Assembly (NCBI GenBank): GCA_946480635.1
Contig: CAMLKV010000010.1
Location: 1 to 14,751 of the forward strand
Direction of reading: 5' to 3'
From: an uncultured Flavobacterium sp.
GTDB taxonomy: Bacteria; Bacteroidota; Bacteroidia; Flavobacteriales; Flavobacteriaceae
Length of the DNA stretch: 14,751 nucleotides
Under the pieces are notes generated by a model that saw nothing but the letters and a program-made list of their open reading frames with translations, ran no database searches and was not told the DNA's origin. The number at the start of each line of letters is the position of its first letter. The first letter of the stretch is position 1. Made by a program: the position numbers and the translations under genes. Positions 5,774 to 12,591 of the stretch are shown here, in pieces.

Positions 5774-6485
5774 GTTAGAAAATGAAATAAGAGAAAAGCT
5801 TGGCAAAAGAGAAATTCAGCCATCTGCACAAGCTTGGGATAGATTGGATGCTATGCTTTCGGTACAAGAGAGTAAAGTCGATAAGAAATCTTTTCCATGG
5901 ATAAGAATTGCAGCAGGAGTTGTGCTTTTTTTGGGAGTAAGTTATTTCTTTTTCAATTCCAACAAGGAAGAAATAAAAGGAACTGATATAAAAGAGATTG
6001 TTGTTGAAAGTTCCAAAAAAACTTCAGATGCGAAAGTTGAAAAGTTGAATGAAGATTTAGTAGAATCATCTAATTCTATAGCCGAAGAAAATAATTCATC
6101 AATTGCTTATAACGAGATAAGAAGTAAATATGAAAAAGTTAGTCAAAAGACAGACAAAATAAAGAAGAATGCCAGCTATAATATTTTGTCTACAACAGAA
6201 AAAGAAAATATGCTAAGTCATTTAAATGTTAATAATGAAGAAAAAGCGGTTGAAGAAAAAATAGAGCAAAATATTGTTCAGTTGAGTAAACAAGCAGTTG
6301 CGGAAGTAAAAACATCAATAGAAAACCCTAAATTAAAAATTGATCCTAACTCGCTTTTAGATCAGGTAGATGGAGAAATTCAGTTAACATTTCGTCAAAA
6401 AGTTATGAAAACGATAACAAAGGGATATAAAGAAGCAAAAGAAGCTGTAGCCAGCAGAAATCAAGAATCATCAATCAATCATTAA
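5760..6485 (+). CDS. Single-pass membrane protein, probable anti-sigma regulator
   Basis: A 241-residue protein coupled to the sigma factor by a 14-base overlap. The N-terminal 45 residues are charged and contain PSAQAWDRLDAML (21-33), a segment I associate with Flavobacterial proteins that follow sigma factor genes. One membrane segment lies at about 47-66 (WIRIAAGVVLFLGVSYFFF), preceded by lysines, which predicts the N-terminus in the cytoplasm. The rest is a polar, Glu/Lys/Ser-rich, partly helical periplasmic tail, with a more conserved-looking end (LLDQVDGEIQLTFRQKV, 199-215). Size, topology and position fit an anti-sigma factor that holds the ECF sigma at the membrane. I see no zinc-binding HxxxCxxC motif, so it is not a ZAS-type anti-sigma. 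The role is inferred from context, not from a recognised domain. Confidence 0.75.
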   Translation: MEPNKLENEIREKLGKREIQPSAQAWDRLDAMLSVQESKVDKKSFPWIRIAAGVVLFLGVSYFFFNSNKEEIKGTDIKEIVVESSKKTSDAKVEKLNEDLVESSNSIAEENNSSIAYNEIRSKYEKVSQKTDKIKKNASYNILSTTEKENMLSHLNVNNEEKAVEEKIEQNIVQLSKQAVAEVKTSIENPKLKIDPNSLLDQVDGEIQLTFRQKVMKTITKGYKEAKEAVASRNQESSINH

Positions 6486-6501
6486 TCAAAAAACGAATAG
6501 T

Positions 6502-7536
6502 ATGAAAAATTTTATTATTTATTTGAGTATTTTAATTTTAGTATCAACAGCCAAAATGTTTGGTCAAGAAACTTTTGAAGAAAGGGCAAAAGTAATTGCA
6601 AGTCGAATTGAAAAAATTACAAAAGAGGAAAAAGCTTTATTAAAACTTCAAGTTGAAGATGTTAACAAAGATCTCGAAAAAGGAATAATCAACAGAGAGC
6701 AAGCAGACGAAAAGAAACTAAAATTAGCAGAAGCAAGTGCTTTAAAAATTGAAACTCGTGTAGCGCAAGAAGAGCAAAACCTTACGCAACTTGTTAAAGA
6801 AAAAGTAGAAGGTAGGATAGCTTATCTTGATACGGCAAAAACTAAAAAGTCATTTTCGCTAGTATATCGTTATAAAAATGATACAATAAAGCATTCTGAA
6901 AAGAGAACTACTTCTCAGTTTGTTTTTGCAACGGGAGTGAACAATTTAGTAACAAATAATGCTCTAGCACATTCAGATTACAGATACTGGGGGTCACATT
7001 TTTATGAAATAGGTTTGTCTTACAATACAAGAATTTTAAAAAATCATAATTTATTACACTTCAAATATGGGATGTCTGTTCAATACAATAATTTAAGACC
7101 AACAGATAACAGATACTTTGTTGAAAATGGAGATCAAACATATTTGGAAACGGCATCAATAAAGCTCGATGATTCAAGATTGAGAAATGTTAATCTTGTA
7201 GTGCCTTTGTATTTAGAGCTTGATTTCTCAGGGAATAAAAATCACAATGATAAACCATTTTTTCAAACTCATAAAAGTGTAAGATTAGGATTAGGTGGAT
7301 TTGCAGGTTTTAATGTAAAAACAAAGCAAATTGTAAAATATGAAGAAAATGGGCATGATTACACTCAAAAAGAAAAAGGTAGCTTTAATGCAAATGATTT
7401 TGTATACGGTGTTGGAGCTTATTTAGGATATAAACAAACAAGTTTGTATGTTAAGTATGATTTGAATCCTTTGTTTAAAAATAATGTTGTTGATCAAAAC
7501 AATATTTCTTTGGGAGTACGTTTCGATTTAAATTAA
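6502..7536 (+). CDS. Secreted coiled-coil plus outer-membrane beta-barrel protein
   Basis: A 344-residue protein, 16 bases after the membrane protein gene and in the same operon. A signal peptide spans 1-22 (hydrophobic core IIYLSILILVSTA, likely cut after FGQ). Residues 23-108 are dense in Glu, Lys, Ala and Leu and predicted to form a long helix or coiled coil (EERAKVIASRIEKITKEEKA onward). From about 116 the sequence changes to alternating beta-strands (SFSLVYRY, HFYEIGLSY, LLHFKYGMSVQY, SVRLGLGGFAGF) and ends with SLYVKYDLNPLF and ISLGVRFDLN, close to the strands of PorT-like outer-membrane barrels. The natural reading is a barrel with a periplasmic helical arm that could contact the sigma-linked membrane protein. 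This function is inference; no named family was recognised. Confidence 0.75.
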   Translation: MKNFIIYLSILILVSTAKMFGQETFEERAKVIASRIEKITKEEKALLKLQVEDVNKDLEKGIINREQADEKKLKLAEASALKIETRVAQEEQNLTQLVKEKVEGRIAYLDTAKTKKSFSLVYRYKNDTIKHSEKRTTSQFVFATGVNNLVTNNALAHSDYRYWGSHFYEIGLSYNTRILKNHNLLHFKYGMSVQYNNLRPTDNRYFVENGDQTYLETASIKLDDSRLRNVNLVVPLYLELDFSGNKNHNDKPFFQTHKSVRLGLGGFAGFNVKTKQIVKYEENGHDYTQKEKGSFNANDFVYGVGAYLGYKQTSLYVKYDLNPLFKNNVVDQNNISLGVRFDLN

Positions 7537-7557
7537 TTTTATTTGGCATAGTTATTG

Positions 7558-7588
7558 AAAAGTGTTTCAGCGATGAAGCACTTTTTTT
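7558..7588 (+). terminator. Terminator of the sigma factor operon
   Basis: AAAAGTGTTTCA (7558-7569) pairs with TGAAGCACTTTT (7574-7585), with one U-G wobble, around a GCGA tetraloop of the stable GNRA type. Seven Ts follow the stem from 7582. It lies 21 bases after the barrel gene and closes the three-gene unit. Confidence 0.88.
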
Positions 7589-7614
7589 ATTATTAATAGT
7601 TTAAACATTTATTT

Positions 7615-7645
7615 TTGGTTTATTTGAAAACTAAAATTACATTTG
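7615..7645 (+). promoter_or_regulatory. Bacteroidetes-type promoter of the beta-helix gene
   Basis: TTG at 7615-7617 (within ATTTTTGG) and TACATTTG at 7638-7645 are separated by 20 bases, close to the -33/-7 architecture TTTG-N19-TAnnTTTG. This is the best-spaced promoter in the window. It predicts a leader of about 22 bases before the ATG at 7674 and makes the gene independent of the sigma operon. Confidence 0.75.
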
Positions 7646-7673
7646 TTTCCCTTGACTAAAACAAAAAGCACAA

Positions 7674-8915
7674 ATGAGAAAAACATTTTTATTGTTATTG
7701 TTAACTTCTGTAGGAGTTGCAAACGCTCAGAAAACGCCTGGAATATATGGTGAAAATAACTGGTTTAATGGCTGGACAAGCTTTAAGCCTAAGACGGCTG
7801 AATATGCTCCTGCGACACAAATTTTAACTGGAGTTATTAAAGAAAATACTACATTATCAAAAAGAAATACCTACTTACTTATGGGTACAGTTTATGTGCC
7901 AAGTGGAGTAACATTAACAATTGAACCCGGAACAGTAATTAGAGGAGATAGTGATTCGACTGGAACCTTAACGGTTGTTAAAGGTGGTAAAATAATTGCG
8001 GAAGGTACAGAAACAGATCCAATTGTTTTTACTTCTAACAAGTCAGCCTCAGATCGTAAAGCTGGAGATTGGGGTGGAATCATTATATATGGAGATGCTC
8101 CGCTTAATAGACATGGAGGATTGATATCTTCAATTTATGACACAAACCCTTTATATAATGTTTTTGGAGGTAACAATGAAAATAGTGATTCAGGAGTTCT
8201 AAAATATGTTCGTATAGAATTTGCTGGTAAAAAAATTGATGCAAAAACAATGTTGAACGGTTTAACACTTGGAGCGGTGGGTAAAAAGACTAAAGTAGAG
8301 TTTGTTCAAATTAGTTTTGCAAAAGATGATGGTATAGAAATTGTGGGTGGAAATGTAGATTTTAATAATATCATTTCTTACAGAAATGCAGATGATGATT
8401 TTGATTTCTCAATGGGAATTCAAAGTACAGTAAATAATAGTATTGTTATTAGAAGTCCATTTATTTCTGATAATACTCGTTCAAGAGCCTTCGAAATAGA
8501 TTCATATGATAAAGTTGAAAATTTTGATCCAACAAAAAAGAAAACAGTTATTAAACTTAACAATGTTACAATCGTTAATAATGATGATAATAGTGTTGGT
8601 TTAGTAAAAGAGGCCATTTCTTTAAAATCAGATTCATTTCTAGAGATGAACAGATGTGTTGTTTCAGGATTTGCAAGTTTTGTAGCTTTAGATGATAAAT
8701 ATTTAGAGGCAGATAATTTTAAAAAAATAAGTATTAAGGAATGTATTGCAGATAGCTGTATTGAAGTGTTTACAAATGAAAATTTGGTTAAGCAAGACAA
8801 TGTTAATAACTGGTTTAATATGCCAAGCATGTCTAATACCGTTTCTAAAGTTGGTTTAACAAACCTTTTCAAAAGTAATGATGAAAAGAAAAAACCAGAT
8901 TTCAGATTAAAATAA
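7674..8915 (+). CDS. Secreted right-handed beta-helix protein, function unknown
   Basis: A 413-residue exported protein. The signal peptide is MRKTFLLLLLTSVGVANA, with a cut after Ala18. Residues about 70-320 show short repeating strands with Gly/Asn turns: GTVYVPSGVTLTIEPGTVIR (71-90), GGKIIAEGTETDPIVFTS, GDWGGIIIYG, then VKYVRIEFAG-like and GIEIVGGNVDF-like rungs. This is the pattern of parallel beta-helix proteins of Bacteroidetes. The Asp-rich stretch NADDDFDF and EIDSYD could bind cations. The C-terminus (DEKKKPDFRLK) is charged and lacks a recognisable type IX secretion tail, so it is predicted to be periplasmic or exported by another route. No catalytic residues of pectate lyases or other enzymes were identified. 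Its own promoter and terminator make it a single-gene unit. Confidence 0.85.
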   Translation: MRKTFLLLLLTSVGVANAQKTPGIYGENNWFNGWTSFKPKTAEYAPATQILTGVIKENTTLSKRNTYLLMGTVYVPSGVTLTIEPGTVIRGDSDSTGTLTVVKGGKIIAEGTETDPIVFTSNKSASDRKAGDWGGIIIYGDAPLNRHGGLISSIYDTNPLYNVFGGNNENSDSGVLKYVRIEFAGKKIDAKTMLNGLTLGAVGKKTKVEFVQISFAKDDGIEIVGGNVDFNNIISYRNADDDFDFSMGIQSTVNNSIVIRSPFISDNTRSRAFEIDSYDKVENFDPTKKKTVIKLNNVTIVNNDDNSVGLVKEAISLKSDSFLEMNRCVVSGFASFVALDDKYLEADNFKKISIKECIADSCIEVFTNENLVKQDNVNNWFNMPSMSNTVSKVGLTNLFKSNDEKKKPDFRLK

Positions 8916-8929
8916 TTGATTAAATAAAT

Positions 8930-8959
8930 AAAAAAGAGCTCAGTTTTGAGCTCTTTTTT
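8930..8959 (+). terminator. Terminator of the beta-helix gene
   Basis: AAAAAGAGCTCA (8931-8942) and TGAGCTCTTTTT (8947-8958) form a perfect 12-bp stem around GTTT, extended by one A-T pair and followed by a T-rich run. It ends 15 bases before the dnaG -7 box, so dnaG has its own promoter. Confidence 0.92.
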
Positions 8960-8974
8960 ATTTTATGAAAGTCG

Positions 8975-8982
8975 TATATTTG
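8975..8982 (+). promoter_or_regulatory. Candidate dnaG -7 box
   Basis: TATATTTG matches TAnnTTTG and ends 17 bases before the ATG at 9000. The nearest TTG (8946-8948) is 26 bases upstream and lies inside the preceding terminator, so the -33 box is doubtful. The box falls inside the open frame that extends to 8946, which supports the later start. Confidence 0.55.
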
Positions 8983-8999
8983 ACAACATTTATTTTCTG

Positions 9000-10976
9000 A
9001 TGATTTCCAAAAATACGATTGATACTGTTTTTGAAACTGCCCGAGTAGAGGAGGTTATTGGCGATTTTGTTCAGTTAAAACGTGCGGGGACAAACCTTAA
9101 AGGATTAAGTCCTTTTTCTGACGAAAAATCACCTTCATTTATGGTGTCCCCTGTAAAACAAATCTGGAAAGATTTTAGCTCTGGAAAAGGAGGGAATGCA
9201 GTAACATTTGTTATGGAGCATGAACATTTTTCATTCCCTGAAGCCATTAGATATTTAGCTAAAAAATACAATATTGAAATTGAAGAAACCGAAAGGACTT
9301 CTGAAGAAATGCAGGAAGCTTCTGAAAAGGAAAGTATGTATTTGGTTTCGGAATTTGCTCAAAAGTATTTTCAAAATACGATGCATAACACTGATGAAGG
9401 CCAGGCGATTGGACTTTCATATTTCAAAGAAAGAGGATTTACTTCTGAAACAATTAAAAATTTTGGATTAGGATATTCACCAGAAACTTGGGACGCTTTC
9501 ACAAAAGAAGCTTTAGGGCAAGGATATAAGTTGGAATATCTTGAAAAAGTAGGTCTAACTATTTCAAAGGATGATAAACAATTTGACCGATTTAAAGGAA
9601 GAGTCATGTTTCCTATACAGAGTATGTCGGGACGTGTATTGGGCTTTGGGGGAAGGATTCTAACTAATGATAAAAAAGCAGCAAAATATTTAAACTCACC
9701 AGAAAGTGATATTTATCATAAGAGTAAAGTATTGTACGGGATTTATCATGCCAAACAAGCTATTGTGAAGCAAGACAATTGTTTTCTTTGTGAAGGTTAT
9801 ACAGATGTTATACAGATGCATCAAGCTGGTGTCGAAAATGTTGTGTCATCTTCAGGAACAGCACTTACTTCAGATCAAATTAGATTGATAAACCGCCTTA
9901 CAAAAAATATTACAGTTTTATTTGACGGAGATGCGGCTGGACTCAGGGCTTCTATTCGTGGAATCGATTTGATTCTGGAAGAAGGAATGAATGTAAAAGT
10001 ATGTACATTTCCTGAAGGAGAAGATCCGGATAGTTTTGCTCGAAAAACTCCTCAAGAAGAGTTACTTCGTTATTTTGACGAAAATGCTAAAGACTTTATT
10101 CAGTTCAAAGCATCACTTTTAATGAGAGATGCAAAAAATGACCCAATTAAAAAGGCTGAACTTATTAGAGATATGGTAGTCAGTATTTCTAAAATTCCAG
10201 ATAGAATTAAAAGAGAAATTTATATTCAGGAATGTTCTCGTATTATGGAGATTTCTGAAGATGTTCTTTTTAATACTTTGGCACAATTGGTTCAAAAAGA
10301 TATTTTTGAGGCGAATAAAAAATTTGTCCAAGAACAAAAGGCTTTTGAAGTTCATAAAAATGAGTCAGCGACAGTTAATTCGAAAGTGGATATTCAATAT
10401 GAACTTGAAAAAAAGATAATTCAAATTTTACTTTTATATGGTGATTTTGAAGAAGATTTTGAAGATTTCTTATGGAAAGCTAATGATGATGGAGAACTAA
10501 AAGAAGTAAGAGAGGTAAATAAGTATAAAATCTTTCAGCGGGTTTATTTGAGTTTGCAGGAAGATGAGGTGGAATTGGCGACTCCTATATTCCAAGCTAT
10601 ATATAATGATTTAATAGCTTATTATAATCAAGATAAAAAATTTGAAATTGAGCAATATTTAATGCAAGTAACTCCAGAACTCTCACAGGAAGTTACATCT
10701 ATTTTAATGGCAGATGAAAAAGATGTATTGCACAATTGGGAAGCCAAGCAAATTTATGTAAAACTTAAAGATCAAACTGTTGCACAATACGTGAGTGAAA
10801 CAATTTTATCATTGCGTTGGTTTTTAGTAAATAAAATTATTGAGGAAATAAAAATGTCACTCTCAAACAGTGTTGAAAGTGACAATTCAGAAAATCTTTC
10901 TATGGTAATGGACTACTCAAAACTAATAAATAACTTTTCAGTAAAATTAGGAAGAGTAATGTCTCGTTACAGTTAA
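9000..10976 (+). CDS. dnaG: DNA primase with a zinc-binding domain lacking all zinc ligands
   Basis: A 658-residue primase that makes RNA primers at the replication fork with the DnaB helicase. The N-terminal CHC2-type domain (about 1-95) keeps its frame, including PFSDEKSPSFMVSP and GKGGN. The four zinc ligands (Cys, His, Cys, Cys) are replaced by S37, S40, D58 and S61, and no Cys occurs before residue 261. The catalytic core is intact: RNA polymerase domain with FKGRVMFPI (198-206), TOPRIM motifs EGYTDV (E265), FDGDAAG (D309, D311) and EDPDS (D342, D344). The C-terminal part (about 440-658) is the less conserved helicase-binding region. The start at 9000 (MISKNTIDTV) was chosen over the open frame to 8946 because it fits primase N-termini and follows the -7 box. 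The last bases overlap the stop of the opposing gene. Confidence 0.95.
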   Translation: MISKNTIDTVFETARVEEVIGDFVQLKRAGTNLKGLSPFSDEKSPSFMVSPVKQIWKDFSSGKGGNAVTFVMEHEHFSFPEAIRYLAKKYNIEIEETERTSEEMQEASEKESMYLVSEFAQKYFQNTMHNTDEGQAIGLSYFKERGFTSETIKNFGLGYSPETWDAFTKEALGQGYKLEYLEKVGLTISKDDKQFDRFKGRVMFPIQSMSGRVLGFGGRILTNDKKAAKYLNSPESDIYHKSKVLYGIYHAKQAIVKQDNCFLCEGYTDVIQMHQAGVENVVSSSGTALTSDQIRLINRLTKNITVLFDGDAAGLRASIRGIDLILEEGMNVKVCTFPEGEDPDSFARKTPQEELLRYFDENAKDFIQFKASLLMRDAKNDPIKKAELIRDMVVSISKIPDRIKREIYIQECSRIMEISEDVLFNTLAQLVQKDIFEANKKFVQEQKAFEVHKNESATVNSKVDIQYELEKKIIQILLLYGDFEEDFEDFLWKANDDGELKEVREVNKYKIFQRVYLSLQEDEVELATPIFQAIYNDLIAYYNQDKKFEIEQYLMQVTPELSQEVTSILMADEKDVLHNWEAKQIYVKLKDQTVAQYVSETILSLRWFLVNKIIEEIKMSLSNSVESDNSENLSMVMDYSKLINNFSVKLGRVMSRYS

Positions 10977-11602
10977 ACTATTTCCAGTGTTTTTGCTTTG
11001 TTTACTAAATCCACTAAATTAGTAACGTTTAATTTTGCAAGTAAGCGTAATTTGTATGTACTAATTGTTTTTTCGTTCAGATTAAGTGCTTCTGCAACTT
11101 CTTTGTTTTTCTTTCCGTTAGATAGATAACGTAAAACTTCAATTTCGCGACTCGATAATTTTCTGTATAGCCTTTCAGATTTGGCTTGTTTAGAAATTAG
11201 AGCCATGTTTTTCTTAACTGCTTCGCTAAATATTACTGCACCTCTATTTACTTTAATGATAGTGGATGCTAGTACATCTAGTTTCTCAGATTTTTCTACA
11301 AATGATGATACGCCTGCTTTGATAGCGTTAGGAGCATAAATTTGCTCATTAAGATTTGAAAAAAGAACGATTTTTACTTTAGGATAATCTTTTAATAGGG
11401 CTTTGATGAGATTTATGCTAGTAAGTCCTTGAAGTTCTAGGTCCATAAGAAGGACATCAATATCCTTACGTTTTAGCATTTCCTCTACCATATCAAAATT
11501 ATCAACTATTCCAACTAAGGAAATATCAGCATGTTCTTTAAAGTAAGATTTTATGCCATAATGTACCACAGGGTGGTTGTCGGCAAGTCCTAATTTAACC
11601 AT
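10973..11602 (-). CDS. NarL/FixJ-family response regulator (orphan in this window)
   Basis: A 209-residue two-domain regulator. The receiver domain (1-120) has the acidic pocket residue D8 (ADN), the phosphorylated Asp D54 (LLMDLEL), S82 in place of the usual Thr/Ser, and K104. A LuxR-type helix-turn-helix follows at about 147-209 (LSSREIEVLRYLSNGKKNKEVAEAL, with KTISTYKLRLLAKL as recognition helix). It binds DNA when phosphorylated by a histidine kinase, but no kinase gene is present here. The gene lies 82 bases after nadE on the same strand. No terminator separates them, so it may be read from nadE as well as from a weak upstream box (TATCTTTA, 11640-11633). Its stop shares bases with the dnaG stop. 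Targets unknown. Confidence 0.93.
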   Translation of the reverse strand: MVKLGLADNHPVVHYGIKSYFKEHADISLVGIVDNFDMVEEMLKRKDIDVLLMDLELQGLTSINLIKALLKDYPKVKIVLFSNLNEQIYAPNAIKAGVSSFVEKSEKLDVLASTIIKVNRGAVIFSEAVKKNMALISKQAKSERLYRKLSSREIEVLRYLSNGKKNKEVAEALNLNEKTISTYKLRLLAKLNVTNLVDLVNKAKTLEIV

Positions 11603-11684
11603 AATAAAAACTTTAAGTTAATAACTAAAACGTCTAGTAAAGATAATTAATATTTTTGTAAATAACTGGCAATCAAGTAATAAT

Positions 11685-12497
11685 TTACTTATAAAATTCA
11701 GGTATTATACAAACAGGGATTGGAGCCATTTTGTGCTGGTTTATGGTGTTGAGTTTCTTGTATATTTCAAATACAGTTTTCTCTCTTCCGTTAAAATCAT
11801 TAGCAGTTTTTCCTTGTTCCAATTTTGACATTGCCCATTCCAGTTCTTCATAACTCGCGCCAAGTTGATCTTCGTCACTTCGGTCATCACCAAATAAGCC
11901 ATCTGTTGGTGCTGCTTTCAAAATAGAATCTGGAACTTGTAAGTAAGCCGCAAGTTGTCTTACTTCACTTTTTAATAAATCTGCAATTGGACTAAGGTCA
12001 ACTCCACCATCGCCATATTTGGTAAAAAATCCAACACCAAAGTCCTCTACTTTATTCCCTGTACCTGCAACTAAAAGACCATGAATTCCGGCCAAGTAGT
12101 ATAAGGTGGTCATGCGTAGACGCGCTCTAGTGTTAGCTAGCGATAGGTTGAGTTTTATATCATCATTTGTAGTTGGAATTTCGTTTTTTATGCTTTCAAA
12201 AACAGGAGTTAAATCAACTCTTGTGTCGCTTACGTTTGAAAATCTTTTTTTTAGCTGAGCAATATGTTCTTGCGCTCTATTAACATGACTTTGTGCTTGG
12301 TGTATTGGCATTTCAACACACAAAGTGGTAAGTCCCGTTTGCGCACATAAACTCGATGTAAGTGCGGAGTCTATTCCTCCGGATATTCCCACAACAAAAC
12401 CATTAACTTTTGCGTTTTGAGCATAAGCTTTAAGCCAATTAACGATATGTAGGTTAACTTTTTCAGTATCAAGCTGAGTAATTTTTTGCATAGGCAT
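11685..12497 (-). CDS. nadE: NAD+ synthetase, ammonia-dependent
   Basis: A 270-residue N-type ATP pyrophosphatase that amidates deamido-NAD to NAD+ in the last step of NAD synthesis. The PP-loop is SGGIDS (39-44). NTRARLRM (122-129) and GTGNKVEDFGVGFFTKYGDG (145-164) are the ATP and substrate contact regions of NadE. PTDGLFGDDRSDEDQLG (197-213) matches the mobile loop region, although it differs from the common Gln-Thr-Asp-Glu form. There is no glutaminase domain, and the length fits the ammonia-using type. The start may be at 12497 (MPMQK) or 12491 (MQK); I chose the longer one without strong support. The promoter is shared back-to-back with gldB. Confidence 0.95.
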   Translation of the reverse strand: MPMQKITQLDTEKVNLHIVNWLKAYAQNAKVNGFVVGISGGIDSALTSSLCAQTGLTTLCVEMPIHQAQSHVNRAQEHIAQLKKRFSNVSDTRVDLTPVFESIKNEIPTTNDDIKLNLSLANTRARLRMTTLYYLAGIHGLLVAGTGNKVEDFGVGFFTKYGDGGVDLSPIADLLKSEVRQLAAYLQVPDSILKAAPTDGLFGDDRSDEDQLGASYEELEWAMSKLEQGKTANDFNGREKTVFEIYKKLNTINQHKMAPIPVCIIPEFYK

Positions 12498-12517
12498 AAA
12501 TTCTTTCTAAAACGATG

Positions 12518-12525
12518 TATATTTG
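12518..12525 (+). promoter_or_regulatory. Candidate gldB -7 box
   Basis: TATATTTG matches TAnnTTTG on the plus strand, 66 bases before the gldB ATG. It directly abuts a minus-strand -7 box. No -33 TTG is present at normal spacing. Confidence 0.5.
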
Positions 12526-12533
12526 CAAAGGTA
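12526..12533 (-). promoter_or_regulatory. Candidate nadE -7 box
   Basis: The minus strand reads TACCTTTG, a match to TAnnTTTG, 28 bases before the nadE ATG at 12497. It touches the opposite-strand box at 12518-12525, so the two transcripts would start within about ten bases of each other and overlap. No -33 TTG is present at normal spacing. Confidence 0.5.
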
Positions 12534-12591
12534 ATACTTTTGCTTAAAAAAGTATTTAAAAAACGTAAGAAATAAATTACTGTTATAATCC

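Noticed and set aside
8420..8872. 150-codon open frame on the minus strand inside the beta-helix gene
   Set aside because: It is antisense to a well-supported secreted protein, shows no motif, and is a by-product of AT-rich codon use.
8946..8999. 18-residue N-terminal extension of dnaG
   Set aside because: It would overlap the terminator of the previous gene and the -7 box, and it does not look like a primase N-terminus. The start at 9000 fits better.
10855..10884. Inverted repeat TGTCACT / AGTGACA near the 3' end of dnaG
   Set aside because: It lies in a Ser-rich coding stretch, the loop is 16 bases and there is no U-tract. Chance symmetry within a gene is the simpler reading.
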